Shown: positions 43,495 to 52,245 of the stretch, one piece after another
How the letters are laid out: the number at the start of each line of letters is the position of its first letter
Numbering within the stretch: position 1 is the first letter of the stretch
Source of the DNA: JAEYOM01 sp036260935
Lineage (GTDB): Bacteria > Bacillota > Clostridia > Acetivibrionales > DTU013
NCBI GenBank assembly: GCA_036260935.1
Contig: DATALQ010000022.1
Span: 108,235 to 172,234, forward strand
Length of the DNA: 64,000 nucleotides
Direction: 5' to 3'
Translations under genes and position numbers: made by a program
Notes under the pieces: generated by a model
Database searches by the model: none
What the model was told of the DNA's origin: nothing
The model's input: only the letters and a program-made list of their open reading frames with translations

Positions 43495-45972
43495 TTAATT
43501 CAATTTATCCATACTTTGCTTCAGCAGCGCTCTGGAATTCACACTGAGCTTCTCAAAGACTCCCTTTAGAGCTGTCTTGACTGTATTCGTCGAAATAAAC
43601 AACCTTTCGCTGATTTCCTTATTTGTCAGCCCATCCGCCGCAAGCAGCGCGATCTCCATTTCCCTGTCGGTCAAGTCGGGCTTTTCCTTCGCCGAAAAAT
43701 ACTCCTTCGTCATTTTTTCGAATGACTTGTGATAGGTTTCAAAAAGCTCCAATATCCTTGCAATATCGTCACGGTATTTTCCATCCCTGTATATCTGCTC
43801 AAGGATGGGCTTTACATAATCACAGTTCTCGACGAAAGGCATGTACACCCTGTCAGGCATTGCAATATCAAGAGCCCTGACAAGCGCCGAAACGGCGTCC
43901 TCCCCCCTGAAAATCTGCTTATTGGCCGCTGCAAGGTAGATAAAGGTATAAATCTGTCCCAGCAGATTGGAAAAGACAGACGCAAGCCCAAGAAAATGCT
44001 CGCAGCTGCCGATTAACTTCAAGTATTCTCCATTGATCAGAAGAACCCTGCCATACACGATATTCAGCATCCCAAACGCTGGAAACATCAGCCGGGAAGT
44101 GCTCAAGTCCCCCTTCGCAACCCTTTCAGGAACCTTATTGCTCTGCTTCAGCAAAGAATACATGAACCCCTCGATGATTTCGATCATATGGATATAAAAG
44201 AATTCATGCTTGCTGATGATACTCCTGCGCATGTTATCCAATTGTCCCAGCAAATTTACAAAATCACCTTTCATAAACGCAATGCGCATCTGCAGCAATT
44301 CGGCACAAAGCCTGATATCAGTTATGCTATTTGATTGTGCTTTATGGAAAGCCTTATGCATGGATATCTCGGCACTCTCAAAATCCCCTGCATTGAAATA
44401 CCTTTCGCCTTCCATAACATATTCTGCGCCGCTTCCGTGTCCATCCGTCAATTGATAGTAGTAAGGCATCGCCTCTATAATATCCTTTACATGTTGGGAT
44501 AGCTTCCCACTTTCTCTGTAAAACAGGTACAAAACGGATGGCGAACCAAATGTCCAGCTGTTTTTCGTGTCATAAATGGAGGTCGGGCGGGTGAGTAATT
44601 TACATGCATTCTTATGATGTTCCGACATTCTGTTGATATCATTGTATGCCGTAAAACTCATGAGAAGCTCATATTCACCCAATAATTGATTTTTTTGTTC
44701 AATGTCAAGCTCTGTATCCGCATGAAGATTACGGAGAAATTCTCCACAGGCTTTGCCAAACAACTCTCTCTGGTTATATACAAACAACTGCATCGCATAA
44801 GTGAGCATCAATAGGTGCTGCTTTGCTTTCAGATGCTCAGGACATTCCTCAAAGTACTTGATGAACAGTTCCATATTCTCCAAACTGAAGCAATACCCTT
44901 TATCCTTTTCAAAAGCAGCCAAAAAACCTTCAAAATCCGCACAAAGATAGAAATATTGCATGGCCGTGAAATAATCACCGGTCTTCATATGCCATTTTGC
45001 TGCTCTCTTATAGATGTCATTCCTGTCAATATTGCTTTTTTTAATATCTTTGAGGAAATTCAAAAAAATGGCATGGATCTGATAGGTCATGGTTTTTTCA
45101 TCATAATTGACAAAAGCGTTTTTGCTAATCACCATCTCCAGTTGTGTTTCCGCAGTTTCATTTCCCCACATGTAGATCGCCTGATCAAGGGTAAACCGGT
45201 CAAAAACACACATGGTCAGTAGAAAATCCTTTGTCTCATCAGTAAGAGGAGCATAGACTGCCTTCTCAAGCAACTTGTAGATATCAGCCGCAGCCACAAG
45301 TTTATCGATATCGTTATAGTTGAGCATAAGCAGATAAAGCGCACTGATCCAACCCTCTGTGAAGGAATATAGTTTATCCGCCTTATCATCCTGAATGCTG
45401 CGCCCACACAATTTAAAATAATTTTTTATTTCCTTTGGTTGAAATTCAAAGGTTTCCTTGGCTATGTGGTTTATATCACCCTTGAGCAAAAGCTCTTCCC
45501 TGTTCGGCAGTTCAATGAACCTCGCAATCAGGACGATATGAAGATTTTCTACCCTATTTACTGCAAGGAATTCCATGAAACTGTCCAGATTTGTTCCGCC
45601 GATCAGGTGGTAATCATCGATCACCATTACGGTTTTTTCCGGCAGATCGATCTCTTCAATCAGCTTCAGTGCATCCTGCCTTGACGTATTATCATTGGGG
45701 ATTCCAAGCTGCGCAAGATTTACAGCGATATCGGCATCCAATTCGGCAAACAAGTTGCAGAATCCATTCCAGAAGCTGTTGTTTGAGCTGTCATAAACCC
45801 TCAGCCATAATAACCTCCGGGCAGTTTTACCCAGATGTTCTCTTACTGCGGTAGTTTTCCCATATCCCATGGGGGCTTCAACAATGACAAGCGGGTAATC
45901 GAAGGCTGAAAGCATGGCTTGCGTGATACGCTCCGGGAAATAGATACGCCTCATGCTATTTGTTTTATTCAT
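43495..45972 (-). CDS. MalT-like ATP-dependent LuxR-family regulator
   Basis: An 825-residue transcription factor of the LAL/MalT type. An N-terminal ATPase domain has Walker A APMGYGKTT (Lys39) and Walker B VMVIDDYH (about 127-134). A long helical TPR-like middle acts as sensor. The C-terminal GerE helix-turn-helix is LTDREMEIALLAADGLTNKE then ISERLFISTNTVKTALKGVF. ATG 45972 follows GGGGG by about 6 bases; the upstream frame extension is not conserved in form. It follows DUF3021 by 91 bases and may have its own promoter. Targets are unknown; the flanking surface-protein genes and ABC exporter are candidates. Confidence 0.92.
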   Translation of the reverse strand: MNKTNSMRRIYFPERITQAMLSAFDYPLVIVEAPMGYGKTTAVREHLGKTARRLLWLRVYDSSNNSFWNGFCNLFAELDADIAVNLAQLGIPNDNTSRQDALKLIEEIDLPEKTVMVIDDYHLIGGTNLDSFMEFLAVNRVENLHIVLIARFIELPNREELLLKGDINHIAKETFEFQPKEIKNYFKLCGRSIQDDKADKLYSFTEGWISALYLLMLNYNDIDKLVAAADIYKLLEKAVYAPLTDETKDFLLTMCVFDRFTLDQAIYMWGNETAETQLEMVISKNAFVNYDEKTMTYQIHAIFLNFLKDIKKSNIDRNDIYKRAAKWHMKTGDYFTAMQYFYLCADFEGFLAAFEKDKGYCFSLENMELFIKYFEECPEHLKAKQHLLMLTYAMQLFVYNQRELFGKACGEFLRNLHADTELDIEQKNQLLGEYELLMSFTAYNDINRMSEHHKNACKLLTRPTSIYDTKNSWTFGSPSVLYLFYRESGKLSQHVKDIIEAMPYYYQLTDGHGSGAEYVMEGERYFNAGDFESAEISMHKAFHKAQSNSITDIRLCAELLQMRIAFMKGDFVNLLGQLDNMRRSIISKHEFFYIHMIEIIEGFMYSLLKQSNKVPERVAKGDLSTSRLMFPAFGMLNIVYGRVLLINGEYLKLIGSCEHFLGLASVFSNLLGQIYTFIYLAAANKQIFRGEDAVSALVRALDIAMPDRVYMPFVENCDYVKPILEQIYRDGKYRDDIARILELFETYHKSFEKMTKEYFSAKEKPDLTDREMEIALLAADGLTNKEISERLFISTNTVKTALKGVFEKLSVNSRALLKQSMDKLN

Positions 45973-46063
45973 TTTGTGCCCCCAAATTATATTAGTAAAT
46001 ATATAATATACCAATAAAAGAAATAATTCTACAGCAAATGCCCGCTTGACTCTCCCTTTATCC

Positions 46064-46495
46064 CTATTTCCCCTTTAATGTTGCCTTCTTCCTTTCCAGC
46101 TTGTCGCTGTAATATTTGATTTTTTTATACCAGAAAACGGTCAGGATAGAACTGGCGCCCAATGCAATTACCACAATAACGATCCATTTGGCGTCCAAAC
46201 TCCAATTATCGTAAAACAACCCGGTCTGCAGATAGATTCCAAAGCACAATAGTAAAGTGAGTACATCATTCGTCACAATTGCCTTTGCCATACTCCCCGT
46301 GTTTTTCAACGTCACATGGAAAAGCGCGAACAGGCATATGGTGCCGACAATGGCTCCCATACTCATCATATTGAAAACACCGTACGGCGTCAGTTGGTCT
46401 GTTTCCCCGCTGAGTAATACCCAGACAAACTGCATCAGCGCACCTGCCAGAGATGAAAAAATAAGGTTTATTGCAGCCAATTTGAATTTATACAT
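46064..46495 (-). CDS. DUF3021 family membrane protein
   Basis: A 143-residue protein with four membrane helices (about 8-28, 42-62, 73-92, 105-126) and a basic C-terminal tail (KKIKYYSDKLERKKATLKGK). DUF3021 proteins are typically encoded directly after a LytTR regulator, as here (11-base gap), and are thought to restrain it at the membrane. The substrate or signal is unknown. Confidence 0.88.
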   Translation of the reverse strand: MYKFKLAAINLIFSSLAGALMQFVWVLLSGETDQLTPYGVFNMMSMGAIVGTICLFALFHVTLKNTGSMAKAIVTNDVLTLLLCFGIYLQTGLFYDNWSLDAKWIVIVVIALGASSILTVFWYKKIKYYSDKLERKKATLKGK

Positions 46496-46506
46496 AAGCT
46501 ACCTCA

Positions 46507-47055
46507 TTACATATCAAGAAATTCCTTGAAGCTCTTGGTATAGTTCTTTGAAACTTCAACCTCTTTCCTGCAGTCCATGAACTTGAGCACCAGTCGCCTT
46601 CCGAACCAGGGAACGATTTGATTGACATTTTTGATATTTACAATAAAGGATCTCCCAACCCGTACGAAAAAGCTTTGCGGCAGCCTGGCTTCCAACTCGT
46701 AGAGTTTCTCCTTCACACGGTATTCGCCTTCCTTGGCGATGCAGAAAGTATTGTTGCCCCGCCCTTCAAAATAACAGATTTGCGCGTACGGAATGATTAC
46801 ATAATTTTCGTCGGGAGACCTTCCAATAATAGTGTTGGAGGTATCCTCCTCCGCCTTTGAGAGCATGCCGAGAAGCCCGGTCAATATACCAAGACTTCCT
46901 GTTTCAAACTGGATGGATACTTTTCCGTCCGGAACCGAACAGCCTGTCTCAACAACATAGATATCCGAGTTATCGTCAACAGCGATATTCCTGGCGTTGA
47001 ACAGTTCCAGCAGAATCCCCCTGATATTGTCCGTGCAGCTCAGTCCGACTCTCAT
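46507..47055 (-). CDS. LytTR-domain transcriptional regulator
   Basis: A 182-residue protein whose residues 80-182 form a LytTR DNA-binding domain (YFEGRGNNTFCIAKEGEYRV, LPQSFFVRVGRSFIVNIKNV). The N-terminal 75 residues lack receiver-domain acids, so it is not a phosphorylated response regulator. It lies 34 bases after the ABC exporter ATPase gene and before its DUF3021 partner, so it probably controls this exporter operon. Confidence 0.92.
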   Translation of the reverse strand: MRVGLSCTDNIRGILLELFNARNIAVDDNSDIYVVETGCSVPDGKVSIQFETGSLGILTGLLGMLSKAEEDTSNTIIGRSPDENYVIIPYAQICYFEGRGNNTFCIAKEGEYRVKEKLYELEARLPQSFFVRVGRSFIVNIKNVNQIVPWFGRRLVLKFMDCRKEVEVSKNYTKSFKEFLDM

Positions 47056-47089
47056 AGCTTACTCTCGCATATAGATGGATTTTTTAACA

Positions 47090-47785
47090 TTATATCACAA
47101 CCGCATTTTCCTGAGCGACAATTTCACCGTCTCTCAGCCGAACGATCCTGTTGCCGTACCTGGTCGATTCCTCCGAATGCGTTACTATCAGGATGGTGAT
47201 ACCCTTCTCCCTGTTTATTTGCTGCAACAGCCCGAGAATTTCGGTTCCGGCCCTGCTGTCGAGATTGCCTATGGGTTCATCTGCAAAAAGTATATCCGGC
47301 TCATTGATAAGTGCGCGGGCGATTGCCGTTCTCTGCTGCTCGCCTCCCGATAGTTCCCTGGGGGTGTGGTTTCTTCTATCCAGAATCCCTATGGTCCTCA
47401 TCAGTTCCTCCGCTTTTTCAGCAGCGGCCTTTCTCTTTTTGCCCTCCAATAAGGCAGGCAAAAGTATGTTTTCCTCCAAGGTCAGATTCTCAATCAAGTT
47501 ATAGGCCTGAAAAACAAAGCCGATGTCATTCCTTCTCATACTGCTCTCGTCGGTATCGTTGAGTTTGCTCATTTCAATCCCCTTAATGCGTATGGATCCC
47601 TCGCTGATCCGGTCAAGACCCCCCATCAGGTACAGCAGCGTGCTTTTCCCCGAGCCCGAAGGCCCCATGATTGAAATGAATTCACCCTCTTCGATCTCCA
47701 GATTTACATTCTTCAAAACTTCAATTTTCCGTTCGGCCAGTTTGAAGGATTTGCTTACCCCTTTTACCTCAATAATTTTATTCAT
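47090..47785 (-). CDS. ABC exporter ATPase (MacB/LolD type)
   Basis: A 231-residue ATPase with Walker A GPSGSGKST (41-49), Q-loop FVFQAYNLIENLTLEENI, signature LSGGEQQR (about 145) and Walker B DILFADEP. It pairs with the FtsX-like permease encoded 15 bases upstream. Such pairs act in mechanotransmission-type export or peptide-antibiotic resistance rather than import. AAAGGAG precedes the ATG. Confidence 0.94.
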   Translation of the reverse strand: MNKIIEVKGVSKSFKLAERKIEVLKNVNLEIEEGEFISIMGPSGSGKSTLLYLMGGLDRISEGSIRIKGIEMSKLNDTDESSMRRNDIGFVFQAYNLIENLTLEENILLPALLEGKKRKAAAEKAEELMRTIGILDRRNHTPRELSGGEQQRTAIARALINEPDILFADEPIGNLDSRAGTEILGLLQQINREKGITILIVTHSEESTRYGNRIVRLRDGEIVAQENAVVI

Positions 47786-47800
47786 AGGACGGCACTCCTT

Positions 47801-50287
47801 TTATTCGTATTTAATACTTTCAATGATACTGAGCCGGTTGCCCTTCACTACAGGCACGGCGGCAATTGCAAGCATTGCCAGGACTCCGGCCGCCCCCATG
47901 ACCTCCATCTGCAGCATCGGCAAAACGACGGTTACCTTCCCCCAGAAAATACTGACAATGGAGGGAATGGTCGATGACATGACAACGGCGGTTGCCAGTC
48001 CGAATAATATACCGGAAAGCCCCATCCCTGCTGCTTCGGTAATCAGCATCCTGTTCATGCTTCTCCTGCTCATGCCTATACTGCGCAGCATGGCCAGGCT
48101 CCGTTTCCTTTGAAGAAAGCCTGCTATCAGGTTGTTGACGATACCGATGAGCCCTACCAGCAGTGCGATATAGCTGTATACCCTAATGGCGTTGAATATG
48201 GGATCGACTTTATCCGAATTTGCAATTTTAAGCTCTTCTTTCGTATTAATGCTCATGACATCTCTGTTAAGCGCTCTAAGGATATTGATTTTTACCGTAT
48301 CGGGATTCCCTTTTGTCTTTATATAGATTTCGGTATAATCCGACACCCCCGCGTCCTTTTTGAAATTATCAGCGGAAATATAGCCGACATGCCCGATGCC
48401 AAAATTGGTTTCTACAAATCCGGTGACGGTATATCTGACGTTTCTGCTCCCAAACTTGATTACCAGGGGATCCCCCATTTTCAAGCCCAGTTTGTCCTTT
48501 AAAATATTTGTGGTAATTATGTTCTTACCCATATCAAGATTTGCCATCGCCTCTTTGTTTGTGTCCAACTGCTTCACGATGTTGTAGTCAAAGAATTTGG
48601 CATTATCAATTCCATACAGCATATTGAAAAAGGTATTATGGTCTGGAATGTCAGGATCGGCCCTATAACTGCCGAAACAGTCCCGGACGCCCTCTATTGC
48701 AGATATCTTCGAAAGAGTCTGGAGATCGGTATGTCGCAGGACCAGCAATATATCATATTTTGTATCTCTGTCGTAGGCCTTGATCAGGTCCGCGCTCATG
48801 GAGTTAAAGATGGATGACATGAAGGCGACAATGGCAATGGCTGCTGAAAACAGCTGGATATTGTTGAGCAGACTTTTATTGTCGCAGATGTTCCTAATGC
48901 CAAGTATGATATCATAGCGGAGAAACGGAAGTTTTCCGGTTAGCCTTGAAATACCCCGGACCAGAAACGGCACCAGCGGAATCATTCCGATCAACGCTCC
49001 CGTTGCAGCAATATTCCCGATGATCATATCTGTAAAGCTTATCCTAAGAAAGCGGGGAACGATCGCACACAAAGCCATCAATACCAACCCGGCGATCCAG
49101 AGCCTGTTTCTGCCGCTCTGTTTTTTTCGAATGTCATTCAAAATGATATTCTTAATTGGTATCCTGGTTATTCGCAGGATCGGTAAAATCGCGCTTGCCA
49201 CAGTGATCGCAATGGCAATCCCGACAGCGGTTAAAGCCGATGCTGAATTGAGCGCCACTTTTGACGCCAGCACGCCGGCATCATTGGCGAAATAGATTTT
49301 AATAATGACCTGCAAAACGCCGACTCCGAGAATACAGCCTATCAGCCCTCCGAATGCTCCAAGAAATATACTTTCCGCAATAAGGAGCCGGTTGACCCTT
49401 ACGCGGGAACACCCGATACTCCTTAACGTCCCGATCAGCGGTATCCTCTCCAGAGTTATCAGATTAAAGGCTGTAAATATAATGAACATGCTCATGAAGA
49501 CAACAGCAACTGCAGAGATGCGAAACGGCATCACATAATTATTGGTTTCCGCTGCGATAAGTGCGTCATTCACACCATATTCAACCAGGTATTCTCCAAA
49601 CTCATCAGTCAATCTGTCCTTCATGTATTTTTTCTGTGAGCTGTCCTTTAGCTTCATAAAGGATACATTGCTGCCGCCCTTGAATATCCCGGCCAGAGTA
49701 TCCCTGGGTACAAGAATGAAACCTCCGTCCGCAAGCTCTCTGGTGAACAATCCTTTTGCTTTGCTGATGCCGGCTATCCTGAAATCATATGTCTTTCCAT
49801 CCAGTTCAAGCGCCATAATGTCATTGACTTTCAGGCTGTATTCCTTTGCGTAGACACTCCCGATAATGGCCTTGTATCCGTTCCAGTCATTAAAGTCACC
49901 CTGGCTTAAAGTAACGGGGTTATAAGAATTGAACTCATTGATGTCCGTTCCGATAATGGTAAAGTAATGCATTTTCTCAATACTGGGGGTATATAGCGCC
50001 ATTTCCTTGATGAACTGATACCTGTAAGCGAACAGACTGTCATACTTCGAAAGTCTTTCTTCATCTATCCATTCCTTTGCGCCCACCGTATCCCTGGTCA
50101 TCATGCAGATATCCGAATTCCCGCCCCAGCGGACATCCGCGTTGTAAAACTTCTGTTCGCACACCTTGGCAAAGCATTCGTTTGCAAAGATCAGCGCTGC
50201 TGAAACAGCTATGGAAAACAGAACCAGGGCGGTTCTGGCTTTCTTTTCTGCAAGGCTTTTCAACAGCGCTTTCATGAATAATACCAT
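47801..50287 (-). CDS. FtsX/MacB-like ABC exporter permease with two FtsX units
   Basis: An 828-residue permease. An N-terminal helix (19-40), a large extracellular domain (about 40-245), three helices (250-375), another helix pair (about 395-450), a second external domain (480-690) and three C-terminal helices (695-815) give the duplicated FtsX layout of bacitracin-type exporters. ATG 50287 lies 7 bases from AGGAGG; a GTG at 50293 is in frame but abuts that site. First gene of the exporter-LytTR-DUF3021 unit. Likely role: extrusion of, or resistance to, an envelope-active compound. Confidence 0.92.
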   Translation of the reverse strand: MVLFMKALLKSLAEKKARTALVLFSIAVSAALIFANECFAKVCEQKFYNADVRWGGNSDICMMTRDTVGAKEWIDEERLSKYDSLFAYRYQFIKEMALYTPSIEKMHYFTIIGTDINEFNSYNPVTLSQGDFNDWNGYKAIIGSVYAKEYSLKVNDIMALELDGKTYDFRIAGISKAKGLFTRELADGGFILVPRDTLAGIFKGGSNVSFMKLKDSSQKKYMKDRLTDEFGEYLVEYGVNDALIAAETNNYVMPFRISAVAVVFMSMFIIFTAFNLITLERIPLIGTLRSIGCSRVRVNRLLIAESIFLGAFGGLIGCILGVGVLQVIIKIYFANDAGVLASKVALNSASALTAVGIAIAITVASAILPILRITRIPIKNIILNDIRKKQSGRNRLWIAGLVLMALCAIVPRFLRISFTDMIIGNIAATGALIGMIPLVPFLVRGISRLTGKLPFLRYDIILGIRNICDNKSLLNNIQLFSAAIAIVAFMSSIFNSMSADLIKAYDRDTKYDILLVLRHTDLQTLSKISAIEGVRDCFGSYRADPDIPDHNTFFNMLYGIDNAKFFDYNIVKQLDTNKEAMANLDMGKNIITTNILKDKLGLKMGDPLVIKFGSRNVRYTVTGFVETNFGIGHVGYISADNFKKDAGVSDYTEIYIKTKGNPDTVKINILRALNRDVMSINTKEELKIANSDKVDPIFNAIRVYSYIALLVGLIGIVNNLIAGFLQRKRSLAMLRSIGMSRRSMNRMLITEAAGMGLSGILFGLATAVVMSSTIPSIVSIFWGKVTVVLPMLQMEVMGAAGVLAMLAIAAVPVVKGNRLSIIESIKYE

Positions 50288-50436
50288 TGACACTCCTCCT
50301 ATCTTGCTTCAGTTCCAAGTATAGGAGAAATTGGCTTTCAGGTATCGTCTTAATGATAAAAAGGACGGATTTGATGGTGAAAGGGACAAAAACAAGGGTA
50401 AGACTGCCGGGAACGCGCACGTACCGCGCGCAACAA

Positions 50437-50472
50437 AAATGCTTGATATCCATATCTGCAAATCAAGCATTT
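50437..50472 (-). terminator. Terminator of the orphan solute-binding protein gene
   Basis: AAATGCTTGAT (50437-50447) pairs with ATCAAGCATTT (50462-50472). On the minus strand a TTTTTG tail follows. It lies 54 bases beyond the stop codon. Confidence 0.8.
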
Positions 50473-50525
50473 GTCTTTTATTATCAGTAACCGGGGATTT
50501 GAAAATACAATCAGCCTGCCATCAA

Positions 50526-52103
50526 TCAATTGATACCAATATTATCAAACACCTTCTTTTTAAACTGTGCTATGGCCTCTTTGCGGGTTACATTGCCGTT
50601 GACGTACTGACGAACGGCCTCGCGCCAGTAGACGTCGATCGCGTCGTCGTACTGTGTCTTGTTCTTACCTGTAACAAGCGCGTTGGCAGGAACGAACACC
50701 TCAAATATATTCTGTCCGCCCAGGAAATCGAGCTTACCATCGGATTCCTTCATAACTGTACCAGAGGGAACCGTACCTTTCGGCATGTCAGGATAAAAGT
50801 AGCCGTTTGCCCATATGTACTGGAGTCCCGTATCGGAGCTGTCAAGTGTGATCCACTTCAGTATGCTGCCGACAGCAGCTTTTTCTTTGGTGTCCTTATT
50901 GCCTATAAGCCAGGTACCACCCCAGGAAAAGCCTGCCGGAGGTTCGCAAATCGCCCAGTCGCCGTATGTGCCTTCTCCGACTCTACGGCCGCCGGAGTTG
51001 CCGTCTATAATGTAGTTGAGCAGCCATTCGGGTCCGAAGAAGGAAAATATCCCCTTCTTGCCTGCATCCCTCATATCGGCATACCAGGCGTCTGTCCAGT
51101 CCAGCGTATTATTACTCCAACCATTGACCTTGAGCATTTTGGAGTAGTCGAGGAACTTCTCGCGGGTGGGATCTATGTTTAGTCTGCCTTTAACGACCCA
51201 ACCCGTGGGCGAACTGCCTTCGATCATACGCCATATGTCGCCGTCACCGGAAACAATGCCATACCCCTTGGCTTTCAACTGTCCAGCCGCTTTAAAGAAC
51301 TGATTCAAGCCGGGACCGATCTTTGTCTTGATTATTTTAGGGTTATCGGTGCCCCAAACAGCTTTTGCGATGGATCGACGATAGATACATACGCTGCCGG
51401 TCGCCTGATAAGCAAGGGCAACAACCTTTTTATCAGAAGGTCTCGTACCTATATCAACCGTATACTGTGCAATTTCGGCCTCTTTCAGGAGTTTGTCCAC
51501 ATCGATGCCGAGATCCTTATAAGGTGCTGCGTACTTGGCAGCAGATCCCTGAGTATACTTTTGCGCAAATGCCGACTCTGCACAGTAGATATCCGGTGCA
51601 TTTGCACCGCCGGCCGCAAGGGCCGCGTCGAGCGCAGGCTCATATGCGCCGTCTGAGGACGATAAAAGGTTGGTTTTGATTTTGTATGGGAACTCGGGGT
51701 GAAGGCTTATGTACTTTTCCACTATTTTGGGAACTTCATCGACAAAGGACCAGACGTTCAGTGTTTTTTTAGAGGGTACTTCAGAATTAACCGGGTTGTT
51801 ATCGTGTGAAGTCGGACTATCTATAGTAATTATACCGGTCTCCTTATCGAAATCGGCCTTCTTCCCCAAAGCATCAGCAATGTACTGCAATTCAACAAAG
51901 ACCTTTCCATCGGCAACAAATGGCTTCATATCATCGGGGGACGTCTTTTCTACACCGTCAACCACGATTTTTGTAATTGCATTATAATCCACATATAGCT
52001 GCTTAAGGATGGATGAATCGGCAAATGACACCGATGTTATCAATACAATAGCGCTCAAGGCGATACCCATTATGAAGAATTTAATATCCCTTTTGTTCAG
52101 CAA
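50526..52103 (-). CDS. Orphan family 1 solute-binding protein with N-terminal copper-amine-oxidase-type domain
   Basis: A 525-residue exported protein. Its signal peptide ends near SVSFADSS with no lipobox Cys. Residues 30-95 match the copper-amine-oxidase N-terminal repeat (ADGKVFVELQYIADALGKKA), and residues 115-525 are a sugar-type solute-binding fold (LNVWSFVDEVPKIVEKYI, GGTWLIGNKDTKEKAAVGSI). The start is TTG at 52103 with AGGAGG 8 bases upstream. No permease or ATPase is adjacent; the next gene upstream in the same orientation is a chemoreceptor (52246-54360), separated by a terminator. The extra domain may tether the protein to the wall. It may serve sensing rather than import. Confidence 0.87.
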   Translation of the reverse strand: MLNKRDIKFFIMGIALSAIVLITSVSFADSSILKQLYVDYNAITKIVVDGVEKTSPDDMKPFVADGKVFVELQYIADALGKKADFDKETGIITIDSPTSHDNNPVNSEVPSKKTLNVWSFVDEVPKIVEKYISLHPEFPYKIKTNLLSSSDGAYEPALDAALAAGGANAPDIYCAESAFAQKYTQGSAAKYAAPYKDLGIDVDKLLKEAEIAQYTVDIGTRPSDKKVVALAYQATGSVCIYRRSIAKAVWGTDNPKIIKTKIGPGLNQFFKAAGQLKAKGYGIVSGDGDIWRMIEGSSPTGWVVKGRLNIDPTREKFLDYSKMLKVNGWSNNTLDWTDAWYADMRDAGKKGIFSFFGPEWLLNYIIDGNSGGRRVGEGTYGDWAICEPPAGFSWGGTWLIGNKDTKEKAAVGSILKWITLDSSDTGLQYIWANGYFYPDMPKGTVPSGTVMKESDGKLDFLGGQNIFEVFVPANALVTGKNKTQYDDAIDVYWREAVRQYVNGNVTRKEAIAQFKKKVFDNIGIN

Positions 52104-52180
52104 ACAAATCGCCTCCTTATTATGAAAATAAATACAAATAAAATTATAAATTTTAAATACATAACAGTCAACAAAATAGC

Positions 52181-52210
52181 AAAAATCCAGGGAATCGTTC
52201 CCTGGATTTT
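52181..52210 (-). terminator. Terminator of the chemoreceptor gene
   Basis: AAAATCCAGGGAA pairs with TTCCCTGGATTTT around a 3-base loop, with a U-rich minus-strand tail. It begins 36 bases after the stop. Confidence 0.9.
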
Positions 52211-52245
52211 AATTTGCCGAGTACATTATGGGCCTAACCTTTATA

